Positions 11,797 through 14,504 of a DNA stretch of 14,504 nucleotides are shown piece after piece. Location: the NCBI GenBank assembly GCA_017529175.1, contig JAFXNX010000317.1:1-14504 (forward strand), given 5' to 3'. Source of the stretch: Clostridia bacterium. GTDB taxonomy: Bacteria; Bacillota_A; Clostridia; Oscillospirales; CAG-272. Position numbers and translations under genes: made by a program. Positions within the stretch are counted from its first letter, which is position 1. Each line of letters begins with the position of its first letter. The notes under the pieces were generated by a model. That model searched no databases, was not told the origin of the DNA, and saw only the letters and a program-made list of their open reading frames with translations.

Positions 11797-14217
11797 GATC
11801 TCCTCTATCCAGCCGTAAAACGGCGTGAAGTCGAGCGCAAAAGCGGAGAGATCGAGTTTTTCCGTCGAGAAGATGACAGCGTTCTGCCGCTGATAAACAG
11901 GTATCTCGACCGCCCAATCGATTATAATGTCGAGGCAATTCTTGTAGAGAGACTTGCGATAGGACTGATCGGTGGTCTGACGAGCCTCGAGGATGAGGCG
12001 GTTGAGCTCGGCGTCGTCAATCGAGTACTGGTAGTTTGAACCGCCTGCCCAGTGTTCATCGTCGCCGGAGAAGTAGATCTGATACATATCCGGGTCGACC
12101 GCCGAGCCCCATGCCGCCGCCCAGATAGCGACAGTTTGGTTGCGAAGGCCTGTCCAAAGCTCGGAAGAATTGGTAAGATCGTTGATCGTCAGATCGACGC
12201 CGATCTCTTCGAGCGCCTGCTTTGCCATGACGAATATACCGTACGCGGGATGATCTCCATAGCCGCCGCCGGGGATCAGCGCTTCGACCGTGAGAGACGC
12301 GCCGTCGGGTGCCGCCGTCACCTTACCGCCTTCTACCGTAAATCCCGCTCTCTCGAAGAATCCGAGAGCGGCGGTCTTTGCCGCGGCGACCTTTTCTTCC
12401 TCTGTCATTCCGTCGGTGTAGATCGGGTCGCCGTTAAGGTCTCTTGAAAACGCCGCCTCATATCCCTCGTCCGTGGGCTGAGGCGCCGCCCATGAGGTGT
12501 TCGATATCGGATATTCTATGACCTTCGCCCTGTCTCCGTAGTAGTTTTCCACCGACTCCTCGCGGAAGAGCGAGATCACCGTCGCGAATGCCTTTCTGTA
12601 CGCCTTCGATTCCTCGGAACCGGGGGCGTTTCCGATCTTCATGACGTTTGCGTTCATTCCTATATAGCCGTAACCGAGGTTGTCCGTCGTGACCGTCGTG
12701 ATCTTGCCGCCGGTCAGAGTACCGCCGTTCGCCTCTTTGATCACATTGATATTATCGACATAGAAGGGCGGTTCCGCTATATGTATCGTACCGTTTGCAA
12801 CACCTGCGACCGCATCCGATCCGTTCATTTCGCGGAATATCACGTTTTTCGTCTTCGGGCATCCGAGATAGTATTTGTCGTTCGCTTCAAAGCTTACGTC
12901 TCCGTTCTCGTATTTAACAAACTTATACGGTCCCGCGCCGACCGGTGAAGAATTCTTCGCTCGTATCGCGTAAAGGTCTCCCTTCGTAAAGCCGAACTTA
13001 TTATTTACATAGTCGTATTTCGACGCGTCGCCGTAGTAGTGCATCGGAGCTATGGGGATCGCAAGATCGTAGATCGCCGTGGCGTCAAGACTCGTCATTT
13101 TCAGCGTCATACTGTAGTCGCCCGTCCTGACGACGCCCCTGATGTGTGACGCGGAATTCCCCGTGTCGATGGATACGGAGTAGTCGTCGAACGTCGGGAA
13201 GAGATCTTCAACGGAAGAACCTGCGTTCTCTCTGTTGATCATGCGCTTAACGTCCGCGCCGTAGGCTGCTTCGAGAGCCGCCGCGAAGGACTCGATCGAG
13301 TTGTTTTCGATATAAAATCCCCATGCGCTTGCCGCGCCATTGATGTCGCCGTCTTCAGCGTATCCGTTTTCAACGCAATAAGCTACGATCTCTTCCGCAA
13401 GAGCCGTTACGGCGGAGTCGTATCCCTGCCAGAAGGCGTCCTGCGCGTCCTTTGTCCAAAGATCGTACGACTCGTTGTCTCTTCCCGCATAATATATCAT
13501 TTCGTAAAGATTTGCATATCCCGCCATATAGTCCGCCAGTCCGTCTATGGGCAGCCTGCTGAATGAAGACGAGCCGTCGTACGCGGGATCGCAGAGTACG
13601 TACATCGAGAAGATAACGTCGTCTATCGTGACAGGTTTTCCGTCTGAGAATACGAGGTCCCCGCGGAGCTTAACGTTATAATCGACCGTTTTGTCCGCGT
13701 TCTTCGTCACAGTTACGTCGGCGGGTCCGTAATATGTGTAGTCCGTACCGTTGTATGCTCTCGTCTCTCCGCTTATCCCGTTAAGAACCGGCGCTCCCCG
13801 ACGGTCGGACGTGATAAGACTGATCTGCGTCATAGCGTATACATTCCGGTCGTAATCCGTCTGTGAGAAGAAGGGAGAAAAAACTCCGCCGAGCGTGCCG
13901 CTTCCGACAATGAACGACTGTTCCGTCGGCTCAATATCGTCAATCTCAACGCCCCAGCCTCCTACGTAGTAACGCCTGACGAGAGTCGCGTCCTTCAGAT
14001 TTAAGGTCTTGTCGCGGTTGACGTCTGCGGCGGCAAGATCAATGTCGACGTCCCAGCCTCCGACGTAATAACGCTTTATGAGCGTCGCGTCCTTGAGGTT
14101 TACCGTGTTGTCGTGGTTTACGTCTCCGCGCTTTACTGACGAGGCCGCGCTCGGGAAAAGCGCAAGCGCCGACGCCAGAACGGCAACGCACAGAATAAAG
14201 GATATGATTTTTTTCAT
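11776..14217 (-). CDS. Dockerin-bearing family-5 solute-binding protein (peptide/oligopeptide type)
   Basis: 813 residues with GGAGG five bases before the ATG. Residues 1-26 are a Sec signal peptide (MKKIISFILCVAVLASALAL..SAA). Cys10 sits inside the hydrophobic core, so no lipobox is present, whereas Gram-positive binding proteins are normally lipoproteins. Residues 31-92 are a type I dockerin: two calcium-binding repeats, Asp32/Asn34/Asp36/Asn40/Asp43 and Asp65/Asn67/Asp69/Asn73/Asp76, each followed by LIKRYYVGGW or LVRRYYVGGW. From ~100 to the end is a complete SBP_bac_5 domain (LRGDLVFSDGKPVTIDDVIFSMY, VGAGPYKFVKYENG, IWAAAWGSAVDPDMYQIYF, EIPVYQRQNAVIF). This class binds peptides, nickel or some sugars for ABC import; the ligand cannot be read. 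No permease genes are in the window. A TATAAT lies upstream at 14257-14262 (minus) without a good -35. The dockerin suggests binding to a surface cohesin. Confidence 0.93.
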   Translation of the reverse strand: MKKIISFILCVAVLASALALFPSAASSVKRGDVNHDNTVNLKDATLIKRYYVGGWDVDIDLAAADVNRDKTLNLKDATLVRRYYVGGWGVEIDDIEPTEQSFIVGSGTLGGVFSPFFSQTDYDRNVYAMTQISLITSDRRGAPVLNGISGETRAYNGTDYTYYGPADVTVTKNADKTVDYNVKLRGDLVFSDGKPVTIDDVIFSMYVLCDPAYDGSSSFSRLPIDGLADYMAGYANLYEMIYYAGRDNESYDLWTKDAQDAFWQGYDSAVTALAEEIVAYCVENGYAEDGDINGAASAWGFYIENNSIESFAAALEAAYGADVKRMINRENAGSSVEDLFPTFDDYSVSIDTGNSASHIRGVVRTGDYSMTLKMTSLDATAIYDLAIPIAPMHYYGDASKYDYVNNKFGFTKGDLYAIRAKNSSPVGAGPYKFVKYENGDVSFEANDKYYLGCPKTKNVIFREMNGSDAVAGVANGTIHIAEPPFYVDNINVIKEANGGTLTGGKITTVTTDNLGYGYIGMNANVMKIGNAPGSEESKAYRKAFATVISLFREESVENYYGDRAKVIEYPISNTSWAAPQPTDEGYEAAFSRDLNGDPIYTDGMTEEEKVAAAKTAALGFFERAGFTVEGGKVTAAPDGASLTVEALIPGGGYGDHPAYGIFVMAKQALEEIGVDLTINDLTNSSELWTGLRNQTVAIWAAAWGSAVDPDMYQIYFSGDDEHWAGGSNYQYSIDDAELNRLILEARQTTDQSYRKSLYKNCLDIIIDWAVEIPVYQRQNAVIFSTEKLDLSAFALDFTPFYGWIEEIQNITLK

Positions 14218-14304
14218 TTTTGCCTCCGGTCCGAAACTGATTTTATCAATTTTTTATTATATCTATCATCGTAAGCTGTAACTCTGTCCGCCTTCAAAAC
14301 CCTT

Positions 14305-14360
14305 TTCAAAAGCTTTTGAAGAGGTCTTAGGGGAAACTTTTCGAGAAAAGTTTCCCCTAA
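14305..14360. repeat. Palindromic dispersed repeat upstream of the SBP gene
   Basis: Two palindromes: TTCAAAAGCTTTTGAA (14305-14320, perfect) and a 16-bp-arm, 2-base-loop hairpin (14327-14342 / 14345-14360, TTAGGGGAAACTTTTC arms). The pair corresponds, inverted, to the hairpin at 11661-11690 plus the AAAAGCTTTT at 11703-11712, so a related element flanks the SBP gene on each side. Its minus-strand side also carries the putative SBP promoter region. Confidence 0.8.
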
Positions 14361-14365
14361 AAATG

Positions 14366-14405
14366 ATATGCACCCCAAAAGTTAGACGCTTTTGGAGGTG
14401 CATAT
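14366..14405 (+). promoter_or_regulatory. Stem-loop hiding the transposase ribosome binding site
   Basis: ATATGCACC (14366-14374) pairs with GGTGCATAT (14397-14405) and CCAAAAG (14375-14381) with CTTTTGG (14389-14395), leaving one bulged A and a 7-base loop. The GGAGG at 14394-14398 is inside the stem. Only transcripts that start outside the element would contain the whole 5' arm. Confidence 0.6.
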
Positions 14406-14504
14406 TTTTATGAAGAAGAAACAAAAACACAAGAAGTACTCGCCAAAATTCAAGGAATCTGTTATACTGGATATGCGGGAACACTATCTGTCACATCGAG
14501 AGAC
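14369..14504 (+). mobile_element. IS3-family insertion sequence, left end (truncated by window)
   Basis: The terminus TGCACCCCAAAAGTTAGAC (14369-14387) is typical of IS3/IS150-type left inverted repeats. An OrfA-like transposase start follows at 14410. The right end and the target-site duplication are outside the window. The element lies eight bases beyond the palindrome ending at 14360. Confidence 0.8.
14410..14504 (+). CDS. IS3-family transposase OrfA, N-terminal part
   Basis: Only the first 31 residues are inside the window: MKKKQKHKKYSPKFKESVIL and then DMREHYLSHRE. The basic start followed by KKYSPKFKESVI is the usual opening of the helix-turn-helix OrfA protein of IS3/IS150 elements, which binds the IS ends. 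GGAGG lies 11 bases upstream, within the stem-loop described separately. The continuation, the OrfB DDE domain and the frameshift site are not visible. Confidence 0.8.
   Translation, partial: MKKKQKHKKYSPKFKESVILDMREHYLSHRE

Overview
The window looks like chromosome from a Gram-positive gut- or rumen-type Clostridia (Bacillota). The evidence is a T-box leader in front of thrS, a type I dockerin, a DUF6472-like small protein, AGGAGG-type ribosome binding sites, TTGAAA/TATAAT-type promoters and intergenic DNA rich in hairpins. Genus and species cannot be read from the sequence; a relative of Oscillospiraceae/Ruminococcaceae is an inference.

Layout. (1) 1-2633 (+) is the 3' end of an Rhs/YD-repeat polymorphic toxin locus. 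A truncated Rhs protein carries a papain-like candidate toxin tip and is followed at once by a small lipoprotein that is probably its immunity protein. Next is a displaced orphan Rhs C-terminal cassette: a second copy of the core end, with 90 bp perfectly repeated, carrying a different tip and a second overlapping immunity-type gene. The toxin tips and immunity genes are AT-rich compared with the core and the housekeeping genes. (2) 2634-2984 has no gene but many hairpins, including a three-hairpin repeat that recurs at 7596-7704. (3) 2985-9516 is mostly minus-strand housekeeping: a zinc-ribbon protein, an EF-G-like GTPase, an XRE-TPR regulator and thrS. One weak small ORF (5889-6233) lies on the plus strand. 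(4) 9553-9823 holds the thrS promoter and T-box leader, divergent from a plus-strand pair, a DUF6472-like gene and comM. (5) 11776-14217 (-) encodes a complete family-5 (peptide type) solute-binding protein with an N-terminal dockerin and no lipobox. (6) From 14369 the left end of an IS3-family element enters the window.

Most notable: the two-module Rhs locus with unlike toxin tips; the dockerin/solute-binding fusion, which may be held on the surface by cohesin rather than by lipid; and a dispersed structured repeat whose boundary motif, GGGGTCCTCAA...TTGGGGTTC, also lies inside the thrS T-box leader with a different but still paired stem. No tRNA, rRNA or CRISPR array was seen.
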